Source: Neoarius graeffei (taxonomy: Eukaryota > Chordata > Actinopteri > Siluriformes > Ariidae). From it: 64,000 bases of DNA. The notes beneath the pieces were generated by a model that saw only the letters and a program-made list of their open reading frames with translations, did not search any database and was not told the DNA's origin. Made by a program: the position numbers and the translations under genes. The stretch spans positions 10,919,798 to 10,983,797 of the forward strand of contig NC_083596.1 of assembly GCF_027579695.1 (NCBI RefSeq), in the 5' to 3' direction. This document shows positions 54,687 to 64,000 of the stretch, in pieces (position 1 is the first letter of the stretch; every line of letters begins with the position of its first letter).

Positions 54687-54824
54687 ATAATGAGACCCAA
54701 GTTTCTTCGCGTACAGTTTCGCCGCGTTTTAAATATTAATTTAAATTTAAAAAAGTCATTTCACAGCGTTATTTATAAACGGCTAAAATAAATTAATAAA
54801 TAAATTAAGTAATTAATTAAAGAA

Positions 54825-54875
54825 ATGAGCAAAAGAACAAGTGGAGGCTGTTTACTGGGGAACTGGGTGGAAGAG
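54825..54875 (+). CDS. spag8: spag8 exon 1 (coding part)
   Basis: The ATG at 54825 opens MSKRTSGGCLLGNWVEE, 17 codons, ending in GAG followed by the donor GTGAGT in phase 0. LLGNWVEERA joined to exon 2 matches the conserved LLYNWVEERAT core of vertebrate SPAG8. That protein is a microtubule-associated factor of sperm and cilia, reported inside axonemal doublet microtubules. Mammalian SPAG8 has a long low-complexity N-terminus that is absent here, so the fish protein starts almost at the conserved core. The CRE, X-box and ETS sites just upstream fit a ciliary or testis gene. Confidence 0.85.
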
Positions 54876-55872
54876 GTGAGTGCAGTCAGAACACAGCATT
54901 ACCTCTCGCCATGTGTGTAATATTTATTTTTGTCTAATTAACAGGTCTAACGTTAAAGCAAACAAAGGCTTGATTGATTGATTGATTGATTGATTGATTT
55001 ACAGTCTTAGTAATACAACAGGGAATCAATCACAAACTTTTAGAAGCAGTGACCCCTCTCTCCAGCACAGGTTTATTTATAAAATGATTTTAATCCAACT
55101 AGATAAATATTACTCACATTAGACAAATATATTCCATCATATTAAATTAATTGTTGGAGGAATTAGAGCTTTTTATTCCTGAACTTTCCACCAATTTAAT
55201 CTAATCCAGATAAATTTATCTCATATTAACTGCATAGTCTTTACTACTTTTCCTAGTTTTATTACAGTTATGGTTAGATGATATAAGTTGAGATTATTTC
55301 ACTTGCTTTTAACTTATTGGTTTGGAATAAACCCTTCAATTAAAAATGATTTGTCCGTTTGATAATTACTATAACAATTACACCAACTATAGCAACTTGA
55401 ATCATGTTTAATCATCATCTCTGTGTAAATGTCCTTTTTACATAATAATAATAATAATAATAATAGTCACAGCTTCCATGGCGATATCTCATGGAGGTCC
55501 CCACTTTGAGAATTATGGGCCTAAGATCTTGTTATAGCTGACAAAAACATTAGTCTGAGACATGTTAGTTTAGTATAGTACAGTATAATGTAGTGTAGTA
55601 TTTGTATATAAGGATATTGGGTCCAGGCATTTAATTTTTAAGACAATTACAATTTATGTCCTTCATTTATATCACTAGCACCAGCTGTAGTTGGCACAGT
55701 TAGCTGGGTTTAGATGATCTCCTGATTACACTGTACATTTTATAAAACTATAAACAACATACATGTGTGTCAGAAAGCTCATTCTAATGTAAAAAAAATA
55801 ATTTGAGTGAATTATGTAGCTAAGTGAATAAACACTCAAGACATGAGTTAATTGCTTTATTTGGGCTTAATA

Positions 55873-56144
55873 AAGGGCATCCATCCATTCCATCTACATA
55901 TCCATCCATCAATTCAACCATCCATCAATTTATTCTGTCCATCAAGCCATCCATCAATTTATTCCATCCATCAATTTATTCCATCTGTCCATCCATCCAT
56001 CCAACCATCCATTCAATCAATTTACTCCATCTGTCCATCCATCCAAATAACACCCATCAGTTTATTCCATTCATCCATTACTTCCATCCACCCATCAGTC
56101 CATCCAACCAACCATCCATCAATTTATTCCATCCATCCATTTAC
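55873..56144. repeat. CCAT-based satellite, left block
   Basis: Irregular higher-order repeat of (CCAT)n with CAATTTATTCCATCTGTC inserts. It continues after the hAT-like element as the right block. Confidence 0.93.
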
Positions 56145-56794
56145 AGAGCCTAATCTAGCGCGTAACATGCGATAATACGCGTTTTTTATCTGTCTGTCGC
56201 ACATCCACTTTTTGGGCGCGAGAGTGATATTGCGTATCTATTAATTTTGTCGTGCATTTATAAGTAGAGAGCGTGTAGTCGCGTTTTACTGAATCTTGTG
56301 CGCATCAATTTGTCAGCACTCGCTAGCAAGCACTGCGGTAAATATAGCGTTGTTTACACACCAATCAGAAAATATCGGAAAGGACCGAAGTATTCAGAAT
56401 GGTTTATTTAGCGGGTAAAACAGTTTTGTGAACTATTATATCATTGGTCACTGAACCGGAAGACAGTGTATCTCAACCAATCGTGTGAAGTGTTTTAAAA
56501 ATACCCAAAAGCACATGACATATCGTTCTGTCTCATCCAAACATAACATTCAGAGCCTCCAGGGCCCTGGGCCCTGTACTACGAAGCGGGTTTTCTGGCT
56601 TACCAGGGTAACTTCGAGAGTAACTTGATCACGTGCAGCGTAACTTCCCGATTAACCCACACTACGAAAGTTGGCTATGTTCAAACCGAGGTATGCTGCC
56701 ATGGCAATTTACGCTGCATCTCAAACCTGCTCGTCTCAGGTTATGTTCTTGGTTAACCCGAGGTTTCCGATTAACCACACCCTTTTTAAACACC

Positions 56795-56885
56795 ACCTCT
56801 CCACCGACATTTCCTCTAGAGACAATGCCAGCGTACAGTACCTGGATGACCCGTGCGATATCGGAGCGCAGATTAGAGATGGGAT
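56795..56885 (+). pseudogene. Harbinger nuclease (HARBI1-like) N-terminal fragment
   Basis: The reading ISSRDNASVQYLDDPCDIG AQIRD is characteristic of the region before the catalytic core of HARBI1-like nucleases. It runs straight into unrelated repeat sequence, and no DDE residues remain. Confidence 0.6.
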
Positions 56886-58072
56886 TTATGGCTCTTTGAT
56901 GGGATCCGCATCTTTGTGATCCGTTCTTTGAAAAGAGCCGTTCAAAAGACTGGCTCATTTGGCTCTTTTTAAATATTTATTCAGTTTTAAGAAGACAGCG
57001 TCTAAAGAAGCCAGATCCCTCTACTTAGACAGTGACATCAATATTTCTGGACATACCTTTTATATAAAGCAACCTAGACTTACATTATTGTAACCCCTAA
57101 ACGCTCATAAATAACCATTAAAAAACAATGAGGGCTTCAATGAATGTCCATGCAGAACGGCTTTTCTGTAAAAAAAAAAAAGAACCCACTCAAGAACATA
57201 GTTATCAAGAACGCAAGAATATTTTATAGAAAAACACTTGTTTTACAAAAATATTTAAGTCTGAGATACAAAATAGATACAACTACAATAAATATAACAC
57301 AAGAACTAGTTATCACACAAGAACATTTTAATAGGAAAAAACAAACTTTCTATATTAAAAATATTGAAATTGTAACAAAAATAGATACAACTATAAACAG
57401 TCAGATAAATAGATAAAGTTATAACAAGAACACAAGATTATTTTAATAGGAAAAAACAAACTATTAATGCAAAAAATATATTATTATTAGAAAAATAGAT
57501 ACAACTAGACAAACAGATAAATAAATAAAATACACAAAAATAGAACAAACAAAATGGCGATAGAATAAATTAAATGAACGTCCGTGCAAAGTAGTTTTCC
57601 CACAATATTATCATTAATATCACACAACAACATTATAAACTATATACAAAACAATTTGAACTATTAGGCAAACAGATAAAACTTGAATAAATAAAAGGCA
57701 AATGAATGCTTGCTTGCACGCGCACACACACCATTATGAATGATGTTTTTATATTTCATTTTCACCTGTTGCCAGGTGCGTTTGGCACTGCTGTTGCCTC
57801 TGAAATGTTCACAGGACATACACCAACTTAGTCAAAGGGACTGAACAGTCAGTCATCCTAATTCATGTGACTCTGTGCACATATCAGCTTAAGTAGGCTA
57901 CTCCATGAATTTACCATACCACATTTTATTCAGGATTTTTCGGACATTAAACAAGCTATATATGACTGGGGCCACGTCGAAGGACCATTTTCTGTGACTT
58001 GTGATTGATCATGAAGCTTTCTCTCATCCTATACTTCTGTTCTGGAACATGTAGAAGGGAGAATGTACTTAC

Positions 58073-58227
58073 GCATTTACCCGATCGGCAATTCGTTGCC
58101 AACATGCTTGCCGCTCCTTATTGGCAGCCGCTGTGTTAGATTTTGCTCTTAATGTTGTTTTGAACTCCTCGTAGCTTTGCATTATGACAGCGCATTCTTC
58201 CTCCGTGAAGTACGGCGACCGTGCCAT
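58073..58227 (-). pseudogene. Myb/SANT-like exon of the Harbinger element
   Basis: Starting from the ATG at 58227 the minus strand reads MARSPYFTEEECAVIMQSYE and on to CWQRIADRVNA, then a GTAAGTACA donor. It is a trihelix/Myb-SANT DNA-binding fold, the partner protein of Harbinger nucleases that recruits the nuclease to the transposon ends. The frame is open with a good donor, but the next exon was not found. It is listed as a pseudogene only because the nuclease is broken. Confidence 0.75.
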
Positions 58228-58675
58228 TGTGAACAGTGGTGATTTGCGCTGATAACCTCCCCTTTAACGTGAACGCGCATTAACCCTGATTAGGTTAAAC
58301 CAGGTTCAACAAATCAACTTCATAACTGGCGTCGTAGTACCATTTAACCCCAAACAAGATAACCAGGTTTTGTCAACCCCGGTTTAGCGGGGGAACCCTG
58401 GGTTACTTCTGGGTAGGTTGACCTCCGTTCGTAGTACAGGGCCCTGGATTTCGCGATTTGCAACATCAACGCAAATTCAACCAATCCCCGTGAATTCAGG
58501 GCGGTGTTGCAATTCTATCCAATCACTGCAACTTTCCCGCAAATTTGACCAATCGTTGGCATCGTCTTGCGGTGACGTCGACAAACTACCTTCTGCCTTA
58601 CTTCCGTGTATACGTTCAAGAGAAGCAGCATGTGCGCAGTGTTGCCAGATTGGGCGGTTTTAAGTGCATTTTGGC

Positions 58676-59036
58676 AGGTCTCATCTCTAGCCGCTTTATC
58701 CTTCTACAGGGTCACAGGCAAGCTGGAGGCTATCCCAGCTGACTATGGGCGAAAGGCGGGGTACACCCTGGACAAGTCGCCAGGTCATCACAGGGCTGAC
58801 ACATAGACACAGACAACCATTCACACTCACATTCACACCTACGGTCAATTTAGAGCCACCAGTTAACCTAACCTGCATGTCTTTGGACTGTGGGGGAAAC
58901 CGGAGCACCCGGAGGAAACCCACGCGGACACGGGAAGAACATGCAAACTCCACACAGAAAGGCCCTCGCCGGCCACGGGGCTCGAACCCGGACCTTCTTG
59001 CTGTGAGGCGACAGCGCTAACCACTACACCACCGTG
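58676..59036 (-). mobile_element. tRNA-derived SINE
   Basis: Copy flanked by GCATTTTGGC at 58666-58675 and 59037-59046, inside the hAT-like element and to the right of the Harbinger element. The extreme head is a few bases short. Confidence 0.93.
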
Positions 59037-59856
59037 GCATTTTGGCGGGTTTTAAACATATTTAGGCTGGAAAACGTCAGCAGTATCTGGCAACATTGCA
59101 TGATATGCGAGTCAGTGTTTATATAGGCTTAAATTCTGTTACTGAAAGTGTGTTATGTTTACAGTGAAGCACTGTGTGCACTTTATTTTTTTTTTTACTT
59201 AATACAAGAAATTAATGGATGCCAACATTTTTGTCAAAATGGTATTTTATTTTCCATTGTTTAGGCAGCTTCAGCATCATACTGTGAGATTCTGTTCAAA
59301 TTTTTTTTTTTCTTCTATGAAGCCTAAGCCATTTATTTTATTAGTTTATAATTATTGTTTAATTTAGTCTTCAGGAGAGACTGCCTGCACACAGTACTAG
59401 TATTAATAGTGTTTTTTCTTACATGAAAGCTGAGGCATTTATATTATATTTTAAGGTAACTTCATGTTGTGCTGTGAGGTTCTCTGCACTTTAACTTTTG
59501 AACCAACAGGTGCATTTGGATAAGTAAAGCCTATTTTTCTGCATTTTTGTAGTCCTGGTAATCTTACACATTCTACATGATTGCTAGTTTTTTTTTTTTG
59601 AGTAATTTGTTTAATTTTTCTTGTTGAAAGTTCAATTTAGTATTATGTTAATGATATTCTAAAAGTAAAGATTAATAAAACTGTTCTGTTTATAGATGTA
59701 CTCTTGAAAATATCTACCAATGTATTACTTATTTTTCTGTCCCCACTAACTGGAACAAATGAGGGATATTTTTACCCATGTTAATATTTTCTGTCCCCTG
59801 TTTCTACAACTAGTGAGGGATCTGTCCCCTATTTTCAAATTCCTAGATTAGGCTCT

Positions 59857-60430
59857 GATTTATTCCATCTGTCTATCCATCCATCCATCCATACAACCAT
59901 CCAATTAGTTTACTCCATCTGTCCATCCATCCAAACAACCATCCATTAATTTATTCCATCCATCTACCCATCCAAACAACCATCCATCAGTTTATTCCAT
60001 CTGTCCAGCCATCCAAACAACCATCCATCAATTTATTCCATCCATCCATCCATCCATCCATCCATCCATCCATCCATCCAAACAACCATCCAAGTACTTC
60101 CATCCACCCATCAAGCCAACAATCCATCCAACCATCCATTTATTCCATCTGTCCATCCATCCAAACAACCATCCATTAATTTATTCTATCCATCCATCCA
60201 TCCATCCATCCATCCATCCATCAATTTATTCCATCCATCCATCCATCCATCCATCCATCCATCCATCCATCCACCCTTCTATCCATTACTTTCATCCACC
60301 CATCAAGCCAACAATCCATCCAACCAACCATCCATCAATTTATTCCATCCATCTATCCATCCATTTATTCCATTATTTCATCCGTCCATCCACCCATACA
60401 TTGAATGAGCCCATCCATCCATCACATCCC
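59857..60430. repeat. CCAT-based satellite, right block
   Basis: Same repeat as 55873-56144 with longer pure CCAT runs (for example 60030-60080 and 60188-60272). Original continuous length about 850 bp. Confidence 0.95.
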
Positions 60431-61080
60431 AAAATTGGGAAATTGTAACATCATGAAGAAATGCCCTCTTTTGTTGCAAAGAAATCCTTCACGCCAGACA
60501 TTCCTGAACATTCCATGTGTGAAATATTACTAATGGTTCAATCCATGTGATCTCACCAAAGGCCTCCCAACTGACCATACCAGATTTGTTTCATACTTCT
60601 AAAGATTATTGTCATTAGACCCAATAAACAGTGTGCAAAATTTCAGCTACACCTTTGTTAGATTTCAACAGTACATAAAGCGGTAAATATGCAGTTGTGG
60701 ATCTTCAGTTGCAGTATTTAAATATATCTTGTACCTAAGAACAACTCCTGAAAATTTCATGCATCAAGCTTAAGTAGTTCAAAAGTTTTGGCTCATGGAC
60801 CTTCAGGATTTTTTCTATAGCACTTGTTTTTTACAGTAAAATTTGAGCCATGCCCCTATATCTCAAAAACTAACAAAGATGTAAGGCTGAAAATTTGTTC
60901 ACTGTTTATTGGGACTATTGATATTAATCTTTGGAAGTGTGAAGTAAATCTGACATGGTCAGGTGGGAACATTTTCTGAAATCTGGTGATTTGAGGCAGA
61001 TTTATCCTCATTCCTTTTTTTAACAATACAATAGTGTGACCTTGTTGTATGCATGATACACTCTTTGCTATATAATTTAG

Positions 61081-61240
61081 AGGGCAACTACATTGCTGGA
61101 CAATACTGGATCAACATCTGACGTCCATAAAAATGGACACAGGGGCATCCTCACGGTGGACTTGTCCTCTAAATTTCATGGTGTTAGCACACTGAAATCT
61201 GCTTTCAGCAGCCCTAAAGGCACACAGGTACGACAGAAAG
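61081..61240 (+). CDS. spag8: spag8 exon 2
   Basis: The acceptor TATAATTTAG precedes AGG GCA ACT; the 160-bp exon keeps the frame of exon 1 and ends in phase 1 before GTAAGC. It encodes RATTLLDNTGS, NGHRGILTVDLSSKF and SSPKGTQVRQK. The GHRGxLT motif is shared with mammalian SPAG8. Exon 1 lies 6.2 kb upstream because the intron is filled with satellite and nested transposons. Confidence 0.85.
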
Positions 61241-61450
61241 GTAAGCACAAATGCTTCTGTATCTAGAATTTGTGTAGTAGTATTTAAAAAAAAAAACTTA
61301 TGCTATTTCTATTTCCTTAAACATGTTTCTGAAAGCAAACACAAATAAAATCCACACATTTCACAAGCACTGCTATTAAATTTAGAGATCACCATCTGTA
61401 ACAGAACTTTTGTTTCATTCCTTTTATTACACCATGCCATTTCCTTCTAG

Positions 61451-61496
61451 GATTACGATCTGAGCTTCTGGAGAAGCACCTCATCAAAAGCATAAG
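61451..61496 (+). CDS. spag8: spag8 exon 3
   Basis: After the acceptor TTCCTTCTAG this 46-bp exon continues the frame as GLRSELLEKHLIKSI and stops in phase 2 at GTAACA. It corresponds to the helix KREAMLEMLLQHQIC of the human protein. The following exons (expected to carry repeated HDYR/TFW motifs) were not found in the remaining 2.5 kb, so the gene most likely continues past the window, or the next intron is also long. Confidence 0.8.
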
Positions 61497-62058
61497 GTAA
61501 CAATCCAAGCAAGACTGTTGAACTTCACATTTTGAGATGAAACAAGACAGATGACCTCATCTCGTCTGAGGCTTCAGCGACACTTTAGCAGCCTCCCACA
61601 CTTCCTGTTCCAGCCAGGAGAACGGAGGAAACAGTGGGAAGACTGTGTCGAAAGACTGTTTGTGTCTCGGTCAGCTTTCATAGTTCAGTTAAAAGCTTTC
61701 AATTAGTCTTTATCACGGCATTTGAGCTTCGTTGCTATGGGGACCACTTGACGTATCCCTGACAACTATTCCCTGCGAAAGGAGACAAAACAAATGTGAG
61801 CCTAAACCGAGACAGAATCTCATAGCCACAGACCTGGATATGAACTCTGAATCAAAGGCCAGTTTTGGACAGCGACTGACCACATTTACAGACCAACTAC
61901 TGTGTGAGGACTTTATTAGGACTAGAGCAGTCACTGCTTTAAATGAGAAACAGGACGTGGACTCTAATAAAAATATTCCCAAGAAATGTAGATGCACTCA
62001 TTAAAGTAAGAACAGACTCAAAGTAATAGCTGAAAAGAATATGATTCGTCAAACGGTG
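61497..62058. other. spag8 intron or downstream; anonymous 90-codon frame at 61732-62004
   Basis: An open frame at 61732-62004 (ending KKCRCTH) has balanced codon composition but no match to SPAG8 or another family that I recognise, and no convincing acceptor. I leave it uncalled. Confidence 0.35.
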
Positions 62059-62061
62059 TTA

Positions 62062-62601
62062 TGGTGATGATACACGGGGCAACTTTTTGGGCAATGTTGC
62101 CGAGCAATGTTGCTGGCAACGGGCAACTAGGTGAGACACAGGGCAACTTTTCAGGGCAACTAACAATGGGCAACAACAGTTAGCAACGGCAGTTTACAGT
62201 TAGCTAAAAAAAAAAATCGATGTCTTAATTTTTGCTGTGACCATTTAATCAAGCTGTCTGTTGTTTTTTAGAGCTTTGGTGAGGTAAATTCCTCCATATA
62301 GAATATTAAAATAACAACTTACCGGCGTAAAAACAGATGAGGAGTCTCTCCATCTCTTCACTCCACTGACACTGAGCGGCCGCCATATTTGTTTGAAATT
62401 TCTGATCCGAACCTCACCGGAGGTCACATGACTCGATACTCGCGTTCTGATTGGCTTATCTCAAAAAGTTGCCAGAGATTATCAAAACCATTCAGAAAGA
62501 AACAATGTTGCCCAATCTCAATAGAAAAGAGTCAAAACGCAATTGCCCAGCAACATTGCTCGGCAACATTGCCCAAAAAGTTGCCCCATGTATCATCACC
62601 A
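62062..62601. mobile_element. Harbinger MITE with TTA target duplication and a Myb/SANT exon
   Basis: Ends TGGTGATGATACACGGGGCA and complement TGCCCCATGTATCATCACCA are joined to TTA on both sides (62059-62061 and 62602-62604), the Harbinger target. The subterminal repeats GGGCAACTTTT, GGCAATGTTGC extend the inverted repeats to about 55 bp. Confidence 0.88.
62323..62386 (-). pseudogene. Myb/SANT-like first exon inside the Harbinger MITE
   Basis: From the ATG at 62386: MAAAQCQWSEEMERLLICFY, 21 codons plus one base, ending at a GTAAGTT donor. The W-S-x-E-M-x-x-L-L pattern starts a Myb/SANT-like fold as in Harbinger partner proteins. No second exon lies within the element. Confidence 0.65.
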
Positions 62602-62691
62602 TTAGGGGAGTAACCAAACACGAATATATACCATTACAGAAAATGCATTTTTTGGAAGTGTTGTTATTTAACAAAGAAGGATGCATAACTG

Positions 62692-63812
62692 ACAATTATT
62701 CCACGAAATCGAGTTGTACATGAGCTGATAGCACCGAGTCGGATATAATCCATGTACAACGAGATTGAGTGGAATAACTGTTTGATTCTATCCACATTCA
62801 CTGGATTTTGAGAAACAGAGCATTTTTATTTTTTTCCAATTCGATAAATAAAAACTTTATACAAAACGTCTGACAAAATCATTTCCGCTTAGAATGTAAA
62901 CAAACCGGCGAAATGACAGGAGCAATTTGTGAAAAATGCTCCAATAATAATAATTCTTGAAAAAAATAAATATATATATGAGTGATTCCACGCTTATGGG
63001 TACTGAAATGGGGACATGAACTTATTTTTAAAAATTCACCTAAAACCATTTCTTTTTTTACCATCAGGTCACAAAACATGTAATCTTTAATGAATGATAT
63101 GTTAAAAGATAACTTTAATTTTCTGAGATGTAATAAAAACATATTTATATGCCAAAGTCAAGCCTATGAGTTCCAAAATGATGTCTGTTACATTACTTCT
63201 GTTACGATTGTCCATCTCACGTCTGTTACAAATTAATTACAGTCTAGCTCTATACCATGTTAATCTTATTGAAAGAATGTGTATGTTTATTCTACTACAC
63301 ATGTTTATTAATTATATTTGCTAAAACATCACCTTCCTATGTTTCAAAAAGTAATTCTACATTGTTAAAATTGAGAATATATATATCCACAACACTTCTG
63401 TTACGTTCTGACTTTGGCATATAAATATGTTTTTATTACATCTCAGAAAATTAAAGTTATCTTTTAACATATCATTCATTAAAGATTACATGTTTTGTGA
63501 CCTGATGGTAAAAAAAGAAATGGTTTTAGGTGAATTTTTAAAAATAAGTTCATGTCCCCATTTCAGTACCCATAAGCGTGGAATCACTCATATATACATT
63601 CTTACCATCAATTACTTTCATACCATATTTTGTTGCTTTTTTTTGTGGTTTTGTTTTCGAGTAGAGTTTTTATTTCGTCCTCGGTTGGTTCAGCAACACG
63701 CTCCGCCATTTTGTTTTTCTTTACTCACGGTATATGAGCTGATATCCTAGTGGTAGAGCAGCCAATCAGAGTGCGCAATTGCTCATATCCAGTGAATGTG
63801 GACAGAATAATT
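62692..63812 (-). mobile_element. Family-H foldback element, copy H4, split by a palindromic MITE
   Basis: Terminal hairpin (GAGTTGTACATGAGCTGATAG and TGTACAACGAGATTGAG), inner inverted repeat ending near 63810, and the first-exon frame from the ATG at 63709 (MAERVAEPTEDEIKTLLENK) to a GTAAGAATG donor after 63606, with a frameshift in the A run. The MITE insertion at 62973-63596 separates the left part from the exon. Confidence 0.78.
62973..63596. mobile_element. Palindromic MITE with identical 188-bp arms
   Basis: The left arm (62973-63160, ATGAGTGATTCCACGCTTAT ... GCCAAAGTCA) and right arm (63409-63596) are reverse complements with no difference that I can find over about 180 bp. They flank a 248-bp loop and insert at a TATATA target. 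Short open frames in the arms mirror each other and are not genes. Confidence 0.92.
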
Positions 63813-64000
63813 GTTGATATGGTGAAGGTTTCTATAATGAGACATTTAATTAACAGGTATGGAAGGAGTCTCCAGTGTTGACACTTTTTATAAAAACATG
63901 TTTTCCAACTTTGCTTTTCTTTTTTTTTTGTCTTTTTAACTTCACGCAAGACAAACAGAGAGGCTGCTGATGAAAGAACAAATGTTTGTAGCTGCTTTAA

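Larger units (their letters stand above)
56571..58446. mobile_element. PIF/Harbinger element, internally rearranged
   Basis: Ends GGGCCCTGTACTACGAAG and the complement CGTAGTACAGGGCCC are typical Harbinger termini. Two coding scraps point to both Harbinger genes: near the left, TDISSRDNASVQYLDDPCDIGAQIRD, printed in two parts as TDISSRDNASVQYL and DDPCDIGAQIRD, matches the N-terminal part of HARBI1-type nucleases; near the right, on the minus strand, lies a Myb/SANT-like exon. The middle (about 56885-57900) is replaced by AT-rich repeats including a GAGCC/GGCTC motif cluster. Confidence 0.8.
56145..59856. mobile_element. hAT-like element (CAGAGCCTAATCTAG ends) inside the satellite
   Basis: CAGAGCCTAATCTAG at the left and CTAGATTAGGCTCTG at the right are exact inverted repeats. 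Each is joined to satellite sequence through ATTTA, a likely 5-bp target duplication (just before 56145 and just after 59856). Without later insertions it was about 1.5 kb. No transposase was recognised; the hAT assignment rests on CAGAG ends and could be wrong. Confidence 0.7.
54876..61080 (+). other. spag8 intron 1, 6.2 kb, enlarged by repeats
   Basis: GTGAGT donor and TTTAG acceptor. It contains TTGA (54970-55000) and ATA (55442-55465) microsatellites, the CCAT satellite in two blocks, a hAT-like element, a Harbinger element and a SINE. 60431-61080 is plain AT-rich intron without a recognised element. 54970-55870 also shows nothing else. Confidence 0.75.

Noticed and set aside
55824-56175. 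Two overlapping 107-109-codon frames rich in Ser, Ile, His and Pro
   Set aside because: They translate the CCAT satellite and have no family resemblance.
61732-62004. 90-codon frame as spag8 exon 4
   Set aside because: The peptide lacks the expected HDYR/TFW-type motifs, no good acceptor gives the required phase 2, and it matches no family I recognise.
63427-63750. Identical 57-residue peptide encoded on opposite strands (also 62879-63142)
   Set aside because: It is a consequence of the perfect inverted arms of the MITE; there is no sign of a gene.

Overview
The window is vertebrate nuclear DNA, and teleost fish DNA by every sign I can read. It has sparse intron-containing genes and a dense layer of fish-type transposons: Tc1/mariner, hAT, PIF/Harbinger, Penelope, L2-like LINEs and tRNA-derived SINEs. 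It also has CA, TA and CCAT microsatellites and an intronless melanin-concentrating-hormone gene, which is the teleost arrangement. The SINE resembles the DANA/Mermaid type described in cyprinids and catfishes, so an ostariophysan such as a catfish is plausible but not proven.

Host genes are few. Two nearly identical copies of pro-melanin-concentrating hormone (pmchl/MCH1 type) lie in direct tandem on the minus strand at 12149-12511 and 18348-18710. Each is a single-exon 120-codon gene with its own TATA box. At the right end, three in-frame exons of spag8 (a sperm and ciliary microtubule-associated protein) lie on the plus strand at 54825-54875, 61081-61240 and 61451-61496. Its promoter carries a CRE, an RFX-type X-box and an ETS site. 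The rest of spag8 was not found and probably lies beyond the window.

Layout. 0-6.3 kb: SINE, a decayed Tc1 element, a SINE, a Penelope-like RT fragment, diverged tandem repeats and a LINE/SINE-type 3' end. 7.3-10.2 kb: a Tc1-derived MITE holding a hAT element and a SINE, then a foldback element (family H). 10.7-19.6 kb: the two pmchl copies, separated by nested elements that include a Tc1 transposon (15902-17506) with an uninterrupted transposase. 20-32 kb: Tc1 MITEs, SINEs, inverted LINE-related repeats and a LINE C-terminal fragment. 33.7-40.8 kb: foldback elements, MITEs, SINEs and microsatellites. 41.1-43.3 kb: two adjoining inverted-repeat elements carrying a THAP-domain exon and two related exons that resemble N-termini of SWIM/YqaJ-type proteins, followed by a palindrome around a GC-rich 30-bp minisatellite. 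44.2-54 kb: nested MITEs, SINEs and an L2-like LINE end. 54.6-64 kb: spag8, whose first intron was enlarged by a CCAT satellite split by a hAT-like element that itself holds a Harbinger element and a SINE; then a Harbinger MITE and a fourth family-H element split by a perfect palindromic MITE.

The most interesting signals are the tandem pmchl pair (core far more alike than the flanks), the THAP/YqaJ-like element cluster, the recurrent family H with a captured first exon and conserved splice donor, and the intact Tc1 element.
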